Source: Nostoc sp. LEGE 06077 (GTDB lineage Bacteria; Cyanobacteriota; Cyanobacteriia; Cyanobacteriales; Nostocaceae). From it: a stretch of 64,000 bases of DNA. Each line of letters starts with the position of its first letter. Positions within the stretch are counted from its first letter, which is position 1. The stretch spans positions 124,001-188,000 of the forward strand of contig NZ_JADEWI010000003.1 of NCBI RefSeq assembly GCF_015207705.1, given 5' to 3'. The position numbers were made by a program, and so were the translations under genes. This document shows positions 1-9,044 of the stretch, piece after piece. The notes under the pieces were generated by a model. It ran no database searches. It saw only the letters and a program-made list of their open reading frames with translations, and had not been told where the DNA came from.

Positions 1-1
1 T

Positions 2-190
2 TTATATCCCATAAGACAAATTGAAGTTTACGAAAATGGCAACGTGTTATTTTATGACAGTAGCCACTGTGCAGATAATTACGGAATGTTATGTGATCAA
101 GCAATACAGGAAGAGGATATTCAAGAATTTGGGATAACTGAAGCGGAATTTGAGCAAGTGTGGAATACAAAAATCCCCATGAATTGGTAA
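2..190 (+). CDS. C-terminal part of a small hypothetical protein (5' end outside window)
   Basis: An open frame runs from the window edge to TAA at 188-190 and encodes 62 residues ending in KIPMNW. The visible part has a beta-rich start (RQIEVYENGNVLFYDSS) and an acidic helical end (EAEFEQVWN). The pattern of an R-x-I/V-E-V-Y/F-x-D/N-G strand followed by an EFEQVW tail recalls the small DUF6881-type family, but that is from memory and weak. The start and any operon context are off the window. Confidence 0.55.
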   Translation, partial: LYPIRQIEVYENGNVLFYDSSHCADNYGMLCDQAIQEEDIQEFGITEAEFEQVWNTKIPMNW

Positions 191-226
191 GTTTAAGTAG
201 GGGATATGAGAATATTGCTGACTTGA

Positions 227-901
227 TTAGGTAGAGAAATCACAACTTCGTTCAATAGTCCAATGGCGATCGCTTGATTGATAAACCTTCACCCCGACTA
301 AACCCACACTAGTAACCAACTGATTCACCTCATCTAGTGTGAGTGCAGCATGGAGAGAATCACGAAACAATTTTTGCTGATGGGGATCATATTCATTGCC
401 AATGCTGGACACTAAAGCATTCATAGTTATTTCGTCGGCTGGACGTAATAAATCACGAATGAGCAGACCGCCGTTAGGTTTGATGACGCGCTTGATTTCT
501 TGAAAAAATGGCAAAGGGTCAGGTAAATGGTGAACCAAGCTATTGGAAATCACCAAATCAAACATTCCATTTGCGTAAGGTAACTGTTTCGCATCCACTA
601 ATTCCAAGGAAATTTGCTGTTGTAAACCAGTTTGCTGAATATGTTGCGCTGCAATTTGCAGCATATTATGAGCTAAATCAATCGCTATCAATTGCCATTG
701 GGGACGCATTTGACCGATCAGAGCAGGAATGCGACCAGTACCAGTCCCCGCATCCAATACTAAACATTCTTCCATAGCACAAAGAGCGATCGCTTCTTTG
801 GCAAAGGCTGTATTGACCTCAGTAAAATCCATTGCATCATAATCAATGGCTTCTTGCCAAGTGTCCATGACTTCTGGTTCTAAAACTCTTTCCATCATCA
901 A
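227..901 (-). CDS. class I SAM-dependent methyltransferase
   Basis: Encodes 224 residues with a Rossmann methyltransferase core. The glycine-rich SAM motif I is LDAGTGTGRIP near residue 49, an acidic residue ends strand 2 (AIDLAHNML), and the motif DLVISNSLVHHLPDP near residue 115 is typical of the Methyltransf_11/25 group. The substrate cannot be told from sequence; small-molecule rather than DNA methylation is likely because target-recognition regions are absent. The first three codons are ATG, so the start may be at 901, 898 or 895. It is transcribed away from the TPR gene that follows. Confidence 0.85.
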   Translation of the reverse strand: MMMERVLEPEVMDTWQEAIDYDAMDFTEVNTAFAKEAIALCAMEECLVLDAGTGTGRIPALIGQMRPQWQLIAIDLAHNMLQIAAQHIQQTGLQQQISLELVDAKQLPYANGMFDLVISNSLVHHLPDPLPFFQEIKRVIKPNGGLLIRDLLRPADEITMNALVSSIGNEYDPHQQKLFRDSLHAALTLDEVNQLVTSVGLVGVKVYQSSDRHWTIERSCDFST

Positions 902-1006
902 TCCTGACGTGAAATCAACACTACTAAAGTAATCGTTCTGGATGAAAGATAAACATTGATTTTGGGAACACTTAATTTACCAGCTTAGTTTAACGGGAAT
1001 TGGTAA

Positions 1007-2083
1007 ATGTCAGACGGTGAATGGAAAAACAACTTCAAAACTGACTCTCCTGCGCCAGTGTCTACAACCCGCCTTACGCCAATCAAGCGCAATACCATTA
1101 CCCATGAATTTGACCCAAATGCCCCAGATGCGATGTTTATTGAAGACAGCGACACTCAGCTATGGGAAGCATCTGAACTATTGCGCCAAGGAATGCAACA
1201 ACAACAAGCTGGAGAACTCATCGCAGCCTTGAAGTCTTTGCAAAAATCTCTGGAGTTGTTTGAGGCGCTGGGAGATATAGAACAACAAGAGCAGGTACTA
1301 TCTTTTTTAGCAGTAGTAACCTACGCTTCTGGAGATTATAAAAGTACTATTTCTTATGCCCAGCAGTGTTTAGCCTTGAAAAAAGATACACCTGATCCAT
1401 CTGTACAAATGCAGGCATTTTCTCATTTGGGTAATGCTTACCGTCACTTAAACGACCATACCAAAGCGATTAAATATTTAGATGAGTGCTTAAAAATTAC
1501 CCGCAACTTGCAAGACAAGCGCAGTCAGGTTGCAGCATTAAATAACCTGGGATTAGTTTATAAAGCAGCAGGCAACTTGACACAAGCAATTGAATATCAA
1601 GAGCAAAGCTTAAAACTTGTGCAGGAACTCCAAGATAACTGGGGTATAGAACAGGTACTAAAAAATCTCGGTAATGCTTGGTATGCTTTGGACAATTATC
1701 CCAAAGCGATCGCCTACTATGAAAAATGTGTCCAAGTAGCACGCGTTCTCAACAACCCGCGTAGTGCTATTCAGGTATTGAAAAATTTAGGCAATGCTTG
1801 TTATGCGACCAATGATTATGGCAAAGCTATGACTTATTATGAAGAACGTTTGCAACTAGCCAGAGAATTAAAAGACAAGCGTAGTGAAGAACAATCTTTA
1901 GGTAGTTTAGGCGTTACCTGTGAAGCTCTGGGAGATTATAGCCAAGCAATCAAATATTATGAAGAACGCTTACTCTTAGCTAGAAGCATTAAAGACCGTC
2001 GCATCGAAGAACAAGCTCTCTCTAGCCTGAAGGTTGCTTGCTATGCCTTGGGTGATTACGCTAAAGCTATGCAGTATCAGTAA
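1007..2083 (+). CDS. tetratricopeptide-repeat protein
   Basis: A 358-residue protein. After a disordered N-terminal region of about 50 residues it consists of about seven TPR units of roughly 40 residues, with recurring patterns such as LGNAYRHLNDHTKAIKY and LGNACYATNDYGKAMTYY. The 40-residue period with LARELKD-type linkers resembles the LGN/Rapsyn or kinesin light chain TPR type used for protein-protein scaffolding. There is no signal peptide and no enzymatic domain. The protein ends abruptly in the last repeat (AKAMQYQ), and the DNA just downstream holds a fragment of an unrelated ATPase, so the C-terminus may be a rearrangement product. Confidence 0.8.
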   Translation: MSDGEWKNNFKTDSPAPVSTTRLTPIKRNTITHEFDPNAPDAMFIEDSDTQLWEASELLRQGMQQQQAGELIAALKSLQKSLELFEALGDIEQQEQVLSFLAVVTYASGDYKSTISYAQQCLALKKDTPDPSVQMQAFSHLGNAYRHLNDHTKAIKYLDECLKITRNLQDKRSQVAALNNLGLVYKAAGNLTQAIEYQEQSLKLVQELQDNWGIEQVLKNLGNAWYALDNYPKAIAYYEKCVQVARVLNNPRSAIQVLKNLGNACYATNDYGKAMTYYEERLQLARELKDKRSEEQSLGSLGVTCEALGDYSQAIKYYEERLLLARSIKDRRIEEQALSSLKVACYALGDYAKAMQYQ

Positions 2084-2265
2084 TCGGCATTACGAGCAAT
2101 TTTCAACTATGCTCCAATCGCCTGCGAGAATTTAACTTAGCTGTGTTAACGAAACAAACGCCTAACTTCAGTGGTGCGGAAATTGAGCAAATAATTGCAG
2201 AAAAAAATACGAAATTTTCTTATGGGATGGGGTTCTGTAGCCGTTCTACTTCAACAGCAAGATAG
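2084..2265 (+). pseudogene. remnant of an AAA+ ATPase (short fragment)
   Basis: Immediately after the TPR gene, the frame beginning at 2101 can be read to a stop at 2263-2265. It contains REFNLAVLTKQTPNFSGAEIEQ (split here as REFNLAVLTKQ and TPNFSGAEIEQ), which matches the sensor-2 side region of AAA+ ATPases of the Ycf46/FtsH kind (FSGAEIEQ signature). There is no start codon, Walker A or Walker B. I read it as a decayed gene end. The match rests on a short motif only. Confidence 0.35.
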
Positions 2266-2362
2266 CCACCGCAAAAGCATAGATAAACCAAACAAAAACT
2301 CTTGAGTATTTTGGCTCCAATTACCCTTATGCTGGCTAAAGCGGACAAGAGAATAAATATTT

Positions 2363-3253
2363 ATGAGTAACAGTGTGCGCTGCCTTGGGTTATTAAAAGC
2401 CTTAGTTTTAACTTGGTTGGTGTTGGCATCTGTAATACCTCCAAGTGTTCTAGCTGACCAAAATCCAAAATCCCCAAATTTAGAGGTTACGACACTCCAA
2501 AGCATAATTTCTAGCAGTCATCGCTCCAGGGCAAATCGTGAACGAGACAAGTTTCGTCATCCTGCACAAACTCTAGAATTTTTTGGTTTACGTCCCAATA
2601 TGACCGTAGTTGAATTATGGCCGGGGAATGGCTGGTATACGGAAATATTAGCTCCATATCTAGCACCCAAGGGACAACTCCGAGTGACTAACTTCGCTCC
2701 CAACAACAGTGATGTAGCATCGGTGGTTTTTCAACAGAAGTTAGCCTTGGCTTTTCAACAAAAGCTAGAAGCTAATCCAGAAGTTTTTGGTAAAGTGAAA
2801 GTCGTTGAGATTACTCCCCCAAATAAACTAACATTAGCCCCAGACAACTCTGTAGATATGGTTGTGACTTTCCGCAATATTCATAACTGGGTTAGCGCTG
2901 GCTATGCAGAGCAAGTTTATGCAGCAGCTTATAAAGCACTCAAGCCAGGGGGTATTCTGGGAGTGGAGGAACACCGTGGCAAGCCAGGTATTTCTTTAGA
3001 AGAGAGCATTAAAACGGGTTATATGTCTGAAGATGGCGTAATTGCTGCTGTGGAGAAAGCTGGCTTCAAATTTGTGGGCAAATCAGAAATTAATGCCAAT
3101 CCTCAAGATACCAAAGACTATCCGGCTGGGGTTTGGGCATTACCTCCAACTTTGAGACAAGGACAAAAAGATCGACAACGTTTCCTCTCTATTGGTGAAA
3201 GCGATCGCATGACTTTAAAGTTCATCAAGCCAGAAGCGGCAATAAATCAATAG
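2363..3253 (+). CDS. exported methyltransferase-like protein (COG4798 type)
   Basis: A 296-residue protein with an N-terminal hydrophobic signal segment (LLKALVLTWLVLASVIPP) ending in an Ala-rich cleavage-like site before DQNPKSPN. The mature part begins with SSHRSRANRERDKFRHP and has the degenerate SAM motif VVELWPGNGWYTEIL, which is the hallmark of the predicted-methyltransferase family often found with signal peptides in bacteria. RNIHNW near residue 173 and LKPGGILGVEEHR near residue 195 are the post-motifs. It is probably periplasmic, and its substrate is unknown. ATG at 2363 gives a signal peptide of normal length. Confidence 0.75.
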   Translation: MSNSVRCLGLLKALVLTWLVLASVIPPSVLADQNPKSPNLEVTTLQSIISSSHRSRANRERDKFRHPAQTLEFFGLRPNMTVVELWPGNGWYTEILAPYLAPKGQLRVTNFAPNNSDVASVVFQQKLALAFQQKLEANPEVFGKVKVVEITPPNKLTLAPDNSVDMVVTFRNIHNWVSAGYAEQVYAAAYKALKPGGILGVEEHRGKPGISLEESIKTGYMSEDGVIAAVEKAGFKFVGKSEINANPQDTKDYPAGVWALPPTLRQGQKDRQRFLSIGESDRMTLKFIKPEAAINQ

Positions 3254-3270
3254 TCAACTAAAAGCTAAAA

Positions 3271-4014
3271 TCATCTACCACTTGCATCAGCCTGTTGAAG
3301 ATATACCAAAGCTTCCGCCATTTCTACTTGAGGAAATTCTGTATAAAAATTACTGACACTTCGGAAAAACTCTGGTGTTTCTAAGCAAATTAGGCGATCG
3401 CAATACTGCTGTAACCAAGGCAGTAACTGTGGTGGTACAACTGGCGCACATAGCCAAACTGCTGCGGGAGAAAGCTTTTTCATGGCAGTGGCCGCAACTG
3501 CCATAGTCATCCCTGTAGCAATTCCATCATCCACTAAAATCAGAGTCGCCCCTGCTGGATTCACCAATGGACAAGCCGAACTGAAATATGCTTCTAAAGC
3601 TTGAGCTTGCTTCATCGCTTGATTTAATGCCGTTTCTTGCCAGCGCGAGGTATATGTCCAACGGCAAAGCTTTGGTGGATTCCACAGCACATCACCAGCC
3701 GCAGTTACCGCACCAATTGCTAACTCTGGGTTATTTGGATGACTAATTTTTTTGGCGACAACGATTGTCAACGGACAATCTAAAAGATGTGCGATCGGTG
3801 CTGCTACTGGTATACCCCCTCTCGGTAAAGCATAGACAATTGGTACAGGCTGAATACCAGTATCAATGGTTTGTTGAGTTAGCATATTATGAATCACTCG
3901 TGCTAACTCTGCACCCGCCTGGGTACGATTCTCAAAAAGAGGGGTGTGTAACATACTTTTCTTGAGGGCATTGTTTTTATCATGACTTAAATTCGCTGCT
4001 ACAATGGAACTCAT
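3271..4014 (-). CDS. phosphoribosyltransferase-domain protein
   Basis: Type I phosphoribosyltransferase fold (COG1926 type). The PRPP-binding loop is LILVDDGIATGMT, and an early VYALPRGGIPVAAPIA segment and VVAKKISHPNNPELAIGAV fit the family of stand-alone predicted PRTases. The partner base is unknown. Three starts are possible: TTG at 4035, ATG at 4014 and ATG at 3954. The conserved domain begins at FENRTQAGAELA, just after the 3954 ATG, so the shortest form is also plausible. The gene diverges from the uracil-DNA glycosylase gene. Confidence 0.8.
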   Translation of the reverse strand: MSSIVAANLSHDKNNALKKSMLHTPLFENRTQAGAELARVIHNMLTQQTIDTGIQPVPIVYALPRGGIPVAAPIAHLLDCPLTIVVAKKISHPNNPELAIGAVTAAGDVLWNPPKLCRWTYTSRWQETALNQAMKQAQALEAYFSSACPLVNPAGATLILVDDGIATGMTMAVAATAMKKLSPAAVWLCAPVVPPQLLPWLQQYCDRLICLETPEFFRSVSNFYTEFPQVEMAEALVYLQQADASGR

Positions 4015-4101
4015 GCCAATTTCAGTATTGAGCAACAGATAAATCTAGCGAGATTTTACTGAAATTAACCATCAGGTGCTGATCCCAACAAGCGTAGTTT
4101 C

Positions 4102-4794
4102 ATGAGCAGCGATATTCAACTCAGTCTCTTTGGTGAATCTAACTTCGATCAAAAAGAACTGATTCCTACAGATGCCAAAATTCCCATTCCGACGGGAACC
4201 TATACCAACATGACCGAGTTGGCACAGCACTGCAACCATTGCCAGCGTTGCGAATTAGGCAAAACCCGGACTCATGCTGTGGTAGGGCGCGGTCATCTCC
4301 AAGCCCCAATTATGATTGTAGGAGAAGCACCAGGTCAAAGTGAGGATGAAACCGGCCTACCATTTGTTGGTAGATCTGGGCAGCTGCTAGAAAAAATCTT
4401 GGCATCAGTCAATTTAACTACTGATCATGATGTATATATTGGGAATATCAATAAATGCAGACCACCGAATAATCGGGTTCCGACTCCTCAAGAAATGGCT
4501 GCTTGCATCCCATATTTATTAGAACAAATTCGCTTAGTTGATCCGAAAATCATTTTGTTAACAGGTGCAACGGCAGTCAAAGGATTAACTGGCGAAAAAC
4601 AAGGAATCACCAAAATTCGCGGCCAGTGGATAGAGTGGGAAGGGCGTTTATGTATGCCAATTTTTCATCCCTCTTACTTATTGCGTAACCCGTCTAAGGA
4701 AAAAGGCAGCCCGAAATGGTTAATGTGGCAAGATATCCAAACAGTACGCGCTAAGTATGATGAAATTAAACAAAATTTTTCAGAATCAAAGTAA
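4102..4794 (+). CDS. type 4 (iron-sulfur) uracil-DNA glycosylase
   Basis: A 230-residue DNA repair enzyme that removes uracil from DNA. Motif A (GEAPGQSED, from residue 74) and motif B (HPSYLLRNP, from residue 189) are present. Four cysteines placed as in family 4 UDGs, C47 and C50 (CQRC) with C119 (NKCRPPNNR) and C135, should bind a 4Fe-4S cluster. The first 35 residues are an extension without known motifs. The family assignment is from well-known motifs, so confidence is high. Confidence 0.92.
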   Translation: MSSDIQLSLFGESNFDQKELIPTDAKIPIPTGTYTNMTELAQHCNHCQRCELGKTRTHAVVGRGHLQAPIMIVGEAPGQSEDETGLPFVGRSGQLLEKILASVNLTTDHDVYIGNINKCRPPNNRVPTPQEMAACIPYLLEQIRLVDPKIILLTGATAVKGLTGEKQGITKIRGQWIEWEGRLCMPIFHPSYLLRNPSKEKGSPKWLMWQDIQTVRAKYDEIKQNFSESK

Positions 4795-5110
4795 CAAAGT
4801 TTAAATCAATCTTAATTTTTGCGATTTATCTGAGAAATTGGGCAAAAAAATACAGATGATCATGAAAAATTTTGTATTCTAAAATTATTAGAAACAAAAT
4901 AACTGCATCTAATTTGATAACAATCAAATAATATAAGTAGCGTCTGCATAAACGGGTTGAAAATACCCAGCAACTATTAGAGTATTCAAACTCCTGACTA
5001 ATCGATTGTGACTCTTTAATTCTTCTTTAATTTGATGTTTTTTAACTAGATATTTGATACATTACTAAAAAATTCTCCGAACTTGCCTTAACTCTTATAT
5101 TAGTGGAACT
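4795..5110. other. intergenic region, nothing identified
   Basis: An AT-rich gap between the glycosylase gene and the GAF gene. I see no hairpin with a T-run, no tRNA and no convincing small ORF. It presumably holds the promoter of the downstream GAF gene. Confidence 0.5.
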
Positions 5111-5650
5111 GTGCAAATTCATTCTCACCAAGAATTTGACCCCAGATCAAACAAGCCTGTTGAACAGGGGTTGCGAAGAGTTTTAGATCGCTTGGTTAGC
5201 ACAATGCAGCGTGATGCTTTGATTAGACAAACAACTAATCAATTAAGAGAATCGCTGCAAGCCGATCGCGTTGTTTTATATTATTTTTATTGGCAATGGC
5301 AAGGACAGGTAACATTTGAATCCTTAAGTTCCAATAAATATTCTATCTTGGGTTCCACAGGGCAAGATAATTGTTTTACGGATGAATATGCAGCTTTGTA
5401 TTTAGCTGGTAGAGTCAGAGCAATCGCTGATATTGAGCAAGAATCACTGGAAACCTGTCACCGCGAGTTTCTCCAAAGCATCCAGGTACGTGCCAACTTA
5501 GTTGTGCCTATTTTAGTACCCAAAGGATTGTGGGGATTGCTAGTGGCGCATCAATGTCAAGTAACCCGTGCTTGGTCGCCAGCAGATATCAACTTAATGC
5601 AAACAGCAGCCAAAACCCTAGCTACAGACTCCAACATTTTAGGAAGCTAA
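5111..5650 (+). CDS. stand-alone GAF-domain protein, candidate DXCF-type cyanobacteriochrome
   Basis: A 179-residue protein that is essentially one GAF domain (residues about 18-175) with no output domain; the start is GTG. The sequence GRVRAIADIEQESLETCH followed by VRANLVVPIL and LWGLLVAHQC is characteristic of the phytochrome/cyanobacteriochrome GAF lineage. Two cysteines stand where bilin-binding residues are expected: C116 followed by H117 (canonical CH) and D86-N87-C88-F89 (the DXCF motif). In known DXCF cyanobacteriochromes these two thiols attach the chromophore and tune it to blue/green light. Bilin binding here is inferred. If it does not bind bilin, it is a small sensory GAF adaptor. 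Confidence 0.8.
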   Translation: MQIHSHQEFDPRSNKPVEQGLRRVLDRLVSTMQRDALIRQTTNQLRESLQADRVVLYYFYWQWQGQVTFESLSSNKYSILGSTGQDNCFTDEYAALYLAGRVRAIADIEQESLETCHREFLQSIQVRANLVVPILVPKGLWGLLVAHQCQVTRAWSPADINLMQTAAKTLATDSNILGS

Positions 5651-5700
5651 ATTATCCAGACTGCGAACCTGTAATCATTTCGTCGAGAGGAGCATCTACA

Positions 5701-6090
5701 ATGAAGTTCGGTTATACAATCATCTGGGTCGACGATGTAGTTAAGACTGTTGAATTTTACGAAAAAGCATTTGGCTTAGTTCGGCGAACTCTGCGGGAAA
5801 CAGATAAATCTGTTTGGGCGGAAATTGAAACTGGCGAAACCACCCTAGCATTCTCCTCTACTAGCGAAGCAGAGAAATTGTTTACCAGTGGGTTTCACCG
5901 CCATGATCCTGCACAACCACCAGCATTAATGCAAATCTCGTTCATCACACCTGATGTTGGCACAGCTTATATAAAAGCCATAGGTGCAGGCGCAAAACCT
6001 TTGGATGCACCTAAAACCATAGCAGGGGGACAGACAATTGCGCGTGTCCGAGATTTGAATGGAGTGCTGGTGTCCTTAGTTAGTGGTTGA
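5701..6090 (+). CDS. VOC-superfamily (glyoxalase/bleomycin-resistance-like) protein
   Basis: A 129-residue protein with two beta-alpha-beta-beta-beta modules: [20 protein letters not shown] at the N-terminus and [18 protein letters not shown] in the second half, ending in [12 protein letters not shown]. The ATG at 5701 is chosen because a strong ribosome-binding site (GAGAGGAG, 5684-5691) precedes it; the frame is open further upstream, but that part overlaps the GAF gene. The substrate is unknown; such proteins include lyases, dioxygenases and antibiotic-binding proteins. The 3' end overlaps the convergent trmFO gene by 15 bp. Confidence 0.85.
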   Translation: MKFGYTIIWVDDVVKTVEFYEKAFGLVRRTLRETDKSVWAEIETGETTLAFSSTSEAEKLFTSGFHRHDPAQPPALMQISFITPDVGTAYIKAIGAGAKPLDAPKTIAGGQTIARVRDLNGVLVSLVSG

Positions 6091-7410
6091 GACTAATTGG
6101 GATTTCCAGTTAGATAAGTCGGCTAAAGAGCGATCGCGGTAACGTCCATAACGCTCTTGTTTACTTTTAATTTTTGCACCTAAATCTGGCAAAATCCCGA
6201 AATTTGGTGGCATTGGTTGAAAATGTTTGGGCGAAGCTGAACTAATAAATTCCAATAGCGCCCCTAACATAGTCGTTGGTGGTAAAATCAACGGTTCCTG
6301 ACCCAAAGCCAGCCGGGCTGCATTGGTTCCCGCCAGCCAACCACCAGCGGCGGCGGCTGTGTAACCTTCAGTCCCAATCAACTGTCCCGCTGCTAATAAT
6401 GTAGGACGTTGCTTAAATTGTAAAGTTGGCTGCATAAGTTGGGGTGCATTGATAAAAGTATTACGGTGCATAACTCCCAACCGCACAAACTCAGCATTTT
6501 CTAAACCGGGGATCAGTTGAAATACGCGTTTTTGTTCACCCCAACGCAGATTAGTTTGAAAGCCTACCATATTCCACAGTTGACCAGCTTTATCTTCCTG
6601 GCGTAACTGCACAACTGCGTAGGGACGTTCCCCAGTGCGGCTATCAGATAAGCCCACTGGCTTTAAGGGGCCGTAACGCATGGTATCTTCGCCCCGTTGC
6701 GCTAATTCTTCAATTGGTAAACAAGCTTCAAAAAACTTCGCCGTTTCCCTCTCAAAGTCTTTCAGTTCTGTTTGTTCGGCTTGACACAGTGCTTGCCAAA
6801 ACTGCAAATACTGGTCTTTATTCATGGGACAATTGAGATAGGCGGCTTCACCTTTGTCATAACGGGATGCCATAAAAGCAATGTCACGGTTGATTGACTC
6901 GCCGACAATAATCGGACTCGCCGCATCAAAAAAGCTCATATACTCCATCCCGGTGAAGCGGCGTAAGTCTTCTGCTAAGTCTGGGCTAGTCAACGGCCCA
7001 GTTGCCAACACCACAATACCTTCAGGAATAGCATTGACTTCACCACGGCGAAATTCTACTAAAGGATGGTTTGATACTGCTGCTGTTAAATCTTGACTAA
7101 ATTGGCCTCTGTCTACCGCCAACGCCCCGCCAGCCGGAACAGCGTGTTCATCAGCTTTAGATATAACTACCGAACCTAATTGTCGCAGTTCTTCGTGCAG
7201 TAATCCCGCCGCGCGATCGCTGGCCATTGCCCCAAAAGAATTACTACAGACCAACTCTGCCAAATGTTCTGTATGATGGGCAGGGCTAAAGCGCTTGGGA
7301 CGCATTTCATGAAAAATTACAGGTACTCCCGCCTGGGCAATTTGCCACGCTGCTTCTGTCCCAGCTAGTCCACCTCCAATTACTTGTATCGGTTGTTGTT
7401 CCATAATCAT
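6076..7410 (-). CDS. trmFO: tRNA (uracil-54-C5)-methyltransferase, folate/FAD-dependent (TrmFO)
   Basis: A 444-residue flavoprotein that makes ribothymidine at position 54 of tRNA using methylenetetrahydrofolate. The FAD-binding motif [13 protein letters not shown] lies at the N-terminus, followed by [15 protein letters not shown] and VCSNSFGAM, with [12 protein letters not shown] in the C-terminal FAD region; together these are diagnostic of TrmFO (GidA-like short form). The length is normal. The start could be the ATG at 7410 or the second ATG two codons in. It is cytosolic and acts on tRNA. Confidence 0.95.
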   Translation of the reverse strand: MIMEQQPIQVIGGGLAGTEAAWQIAQAGVPVIFHEMRPKRFSPAHHTEHLAELVCSNSFGAMASDRAAGLLHEELRQLGSVVISKADEHAVPAGGALAVDRGQFSQDLTAAVSNHPLVEFRRGEVNAIPEGIVVLATGPLTSPDLAEDLRRFTGMEYMSFFDAASPIIVGESINRDIAFMASRYDKGEAAYLNCPMNKDQYLQFWQALCQAEQTELKDFERETAKFFEACLPIEELAQRGEDTMRYGPLKPVGLSDSRTGERPYAVVQLRQEDKAGQLWNMVGFQTNLRWGEQKRVFQLIPGLENAEFVRLGVMHRNTFINAPQLMQPTLQFKQRPTLLAAGQLIGTEGYTAAAAGGWLAGTNAARLALGQEPLILPPTTMLGALLEFISSASPKHFQPMPPNFGILPDLGAKIKSKQERYGRYRDRSLADLSNWKSQLVSTTN

Positions 7411-7612
7411 CTGCGTTTATCTGCGGTTAATTACCACTTTAATGTATTAGCTCATCACATATAATTCAGGATGCTTAAAAGGGAACAGGGAACAGGAAAC
7501 AGACTGGTTTTGGAGGAGGATTTAGACCTTCCTCAGAATGCTAGTCTTTCAAGATGGGGCTTCAGATCCAAATGGTTTCGGGCGATTGGTAATTCCCCAG
7601 AAGCCGGGATAG

Positions 7613-8017
7613 TTATCTATGACGCAACAACCAATGCCATCCTGAACCTTTACGAGTTAGCCAGGAATCATCCCAATTTTGATGATGCTCGTCTAAATAA
7701 GGGTTATCAACTGGATAATCATCAAAGCTTGCGTCATCTTCGACACGAATTTTGAGATGACGACAACTGCCTGTAATTTCAATCGTAACAGTATCGGCAG
7801 TGGAATTACTCTCATCGGGCTTTAAAAGATACTCTCTGATTGATGCTTGTCTTGGGCGAGAAAGACAGCGCACCCGCACTGTTGAATTTTGGTCAGGACT
7901 ATCTAATAAATATGGTAGAAATTGGGAGTTTTGCGGAGTATGTTTGGGAATTTCGGCATTTGCTAAAGCTGGCACTAACAGCACCAGAATTGCACTAGTA
8001 AACATGATTTTGTTCAT
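7613..8017 (-). CDS. secreted small hypothetical protein
   Basis: Encodes 134 residues from the ATG at 8017 (a GTG at 8029 is a less likely start). A clear signal peptide (IMFTSAILVLLVPALANAE) is followed by a mature part with two cysteines (VRCLSRP and TGSCRHLKIRVED) that could form a disulfide. I do not recognise a family. It lies downstream of another secreted protein gene on the same strand, separated by a hairpin, so the two may be related in function but are probably separate transcripts. Confidence 0.65.
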   Translation of the reverse strand: MNKIMFTSAILVLLVPALANAEIPKHTPQNSQFLPYLLDSPDQNSTVRVRCLSRPRQASIREYLLKPDESNSTADTVTIEITGSCRHLKIRVEDDASFDDYPVDNPYLDEHHQNWDDSWLTRKGSGWHWLLRHR

Positions 8018-8041
8018 AACTTTTTCCACAAGCTAAAAATT

Positions 8042-8066
8042 GCCAGGGCGCTAACCCTGGCGTTTT
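8042..8066 (-). terminator. rho-independent terminator between two secreted-protein genes
   Basis: GCCAGGG (8042-8048) and CCCTGGC (8055-8061) form a perfect 7-bp stem with a 6-nt loop. Read on the minus strand it is followed by a T-run, so it fits termination of the gene ending at 8097. Confidence 0.7.
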
Positions 8067-8096
8067 AACGTTAATTATTTTTGTATTTATTGGAGG

Positions 8097-8747
8097 TTAA
8101 TTATTTATCTCAAGTAGTTGGTTAACTTGTTGTCCGCGACGACCAGTTTTAATTTCATAACGGCGAGTCAGGTTGTCTTGGTAGTTCATGTCTCTAGCCG
8201 CAGCAGAGTTAACAAAAGCATCGCAATTTCTACCTTGAACAACGGTTGCAGAACTACTGCTATTTTCTTCTGTGCGGTTGTTATTACTATCACGAGATTC
8301 GCTATTATTTTGGCTACCTTGACTAGCACCACTACCGCTAACACCAATCCCAAAAATGCTGACACCACCGCCACCGCCATCATTATGGCTGCGAGAAGCA
8401 CTGGAACGAGTGCTGGTAGAGGTTGCTAAAGCGATTTTGCTGGAACTATTGCGAGTATTGTTACCTAAACCAACATCGCTACACAAGGCGCGGGGGTCGT
8501 TGGCGAGAGTTTTGGGGTCAACCCAAGATTGATGGTCGCCTAAACCTTGAATTTCACTATTACCTACTGGGTTGCTGGGTGTAGAATTATTATTCACTTT
8601 TACATTACCAACAGCCCCAGGAATCACATCAGCCGGTCTGAAAATACCCACAGGTTTAACATCAAAGGGGCCTGCAAAAGCGGGAAATGTGCTGGTCAAA
8701 AGCGCAGTAGCAGTCAACAAAGAACTGGTGATATGGCAGAATTTCAT
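8097..8747 (-). CDS. secreted low-complexity hypothetical protein
   Basis: A 216-residue protein with a signal peptide (LLTATALLTSTFPAFAG). The centre (about residues 95-165) is extremely rich in Ser, Asn and Gly, with a GGGGG stretch and GVSGSGAS, flanked by better ordered ends containing two cysteines (ALCSDVG and GRNCDAF) and a final basic segment (TRRYEIKTGRRGQQ). It looks like an exported surface or matrix protein with a flexible linker. No family was recognised. Confidence 0.65.
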   Translation of the reverse strand: MKFCHITSSLLTATALLTSTFPAFAGPFDVKPVGIFRPADVIPGAVGNVKVNNNSTPSNPVGNSEIQGLGDHQSWVDPKTLANDPRALCSDVGLGNNTRNSSSKIALATSTSTRSSASRSHNDGGGGGVSIFGIGVSGSGASQGSQNNSESRDSNNNRTEENSSSSATVVQGRNCDAFVNSAAARDMNYQDNLTRRYEIKTGRRGQQVNQLLEINN

Positions 8748-9044
8748 GGTCAGTATCCTAAAATTCGAGTGTTTTTCTTTGGGGTTTAACCCTTACACTC
8801 ACTCAATAAGTTAACCTTGATTTTTTTATGCAGCCTCTTGGCAGATTTGTGAAAAAATTCTTTGATGTCGCCATTATGAGCAACTTTCATCACAGGAATG
8901 ATATGAGAAATAGGCGATCGCACTTTTCATCCTCTATTCTCGATGAAGTAATATATCAATGTGTATATATTATTTACAAAATAATAGGTAATTTACTGCT
9001 TTTGGGATTAATAGAGCAATCAACCTTGTCGCTTATACTGAATC

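Noticed and set aside
7471-7755. Plus-strand 94-residue frame starting in GGGAACAGGGAACAGG
   Set aside because: It starts inside a short tandem repeat and is antisense to a gene with a good signal peptide.
8118-8429. Open frame of about 100 codons on the plus strand opposite the secreted low-complexity gene
   Set aside because: It exists because of the repetitive Ser/Asn codons on the other strand and has no ribosome site or protein-like composition.
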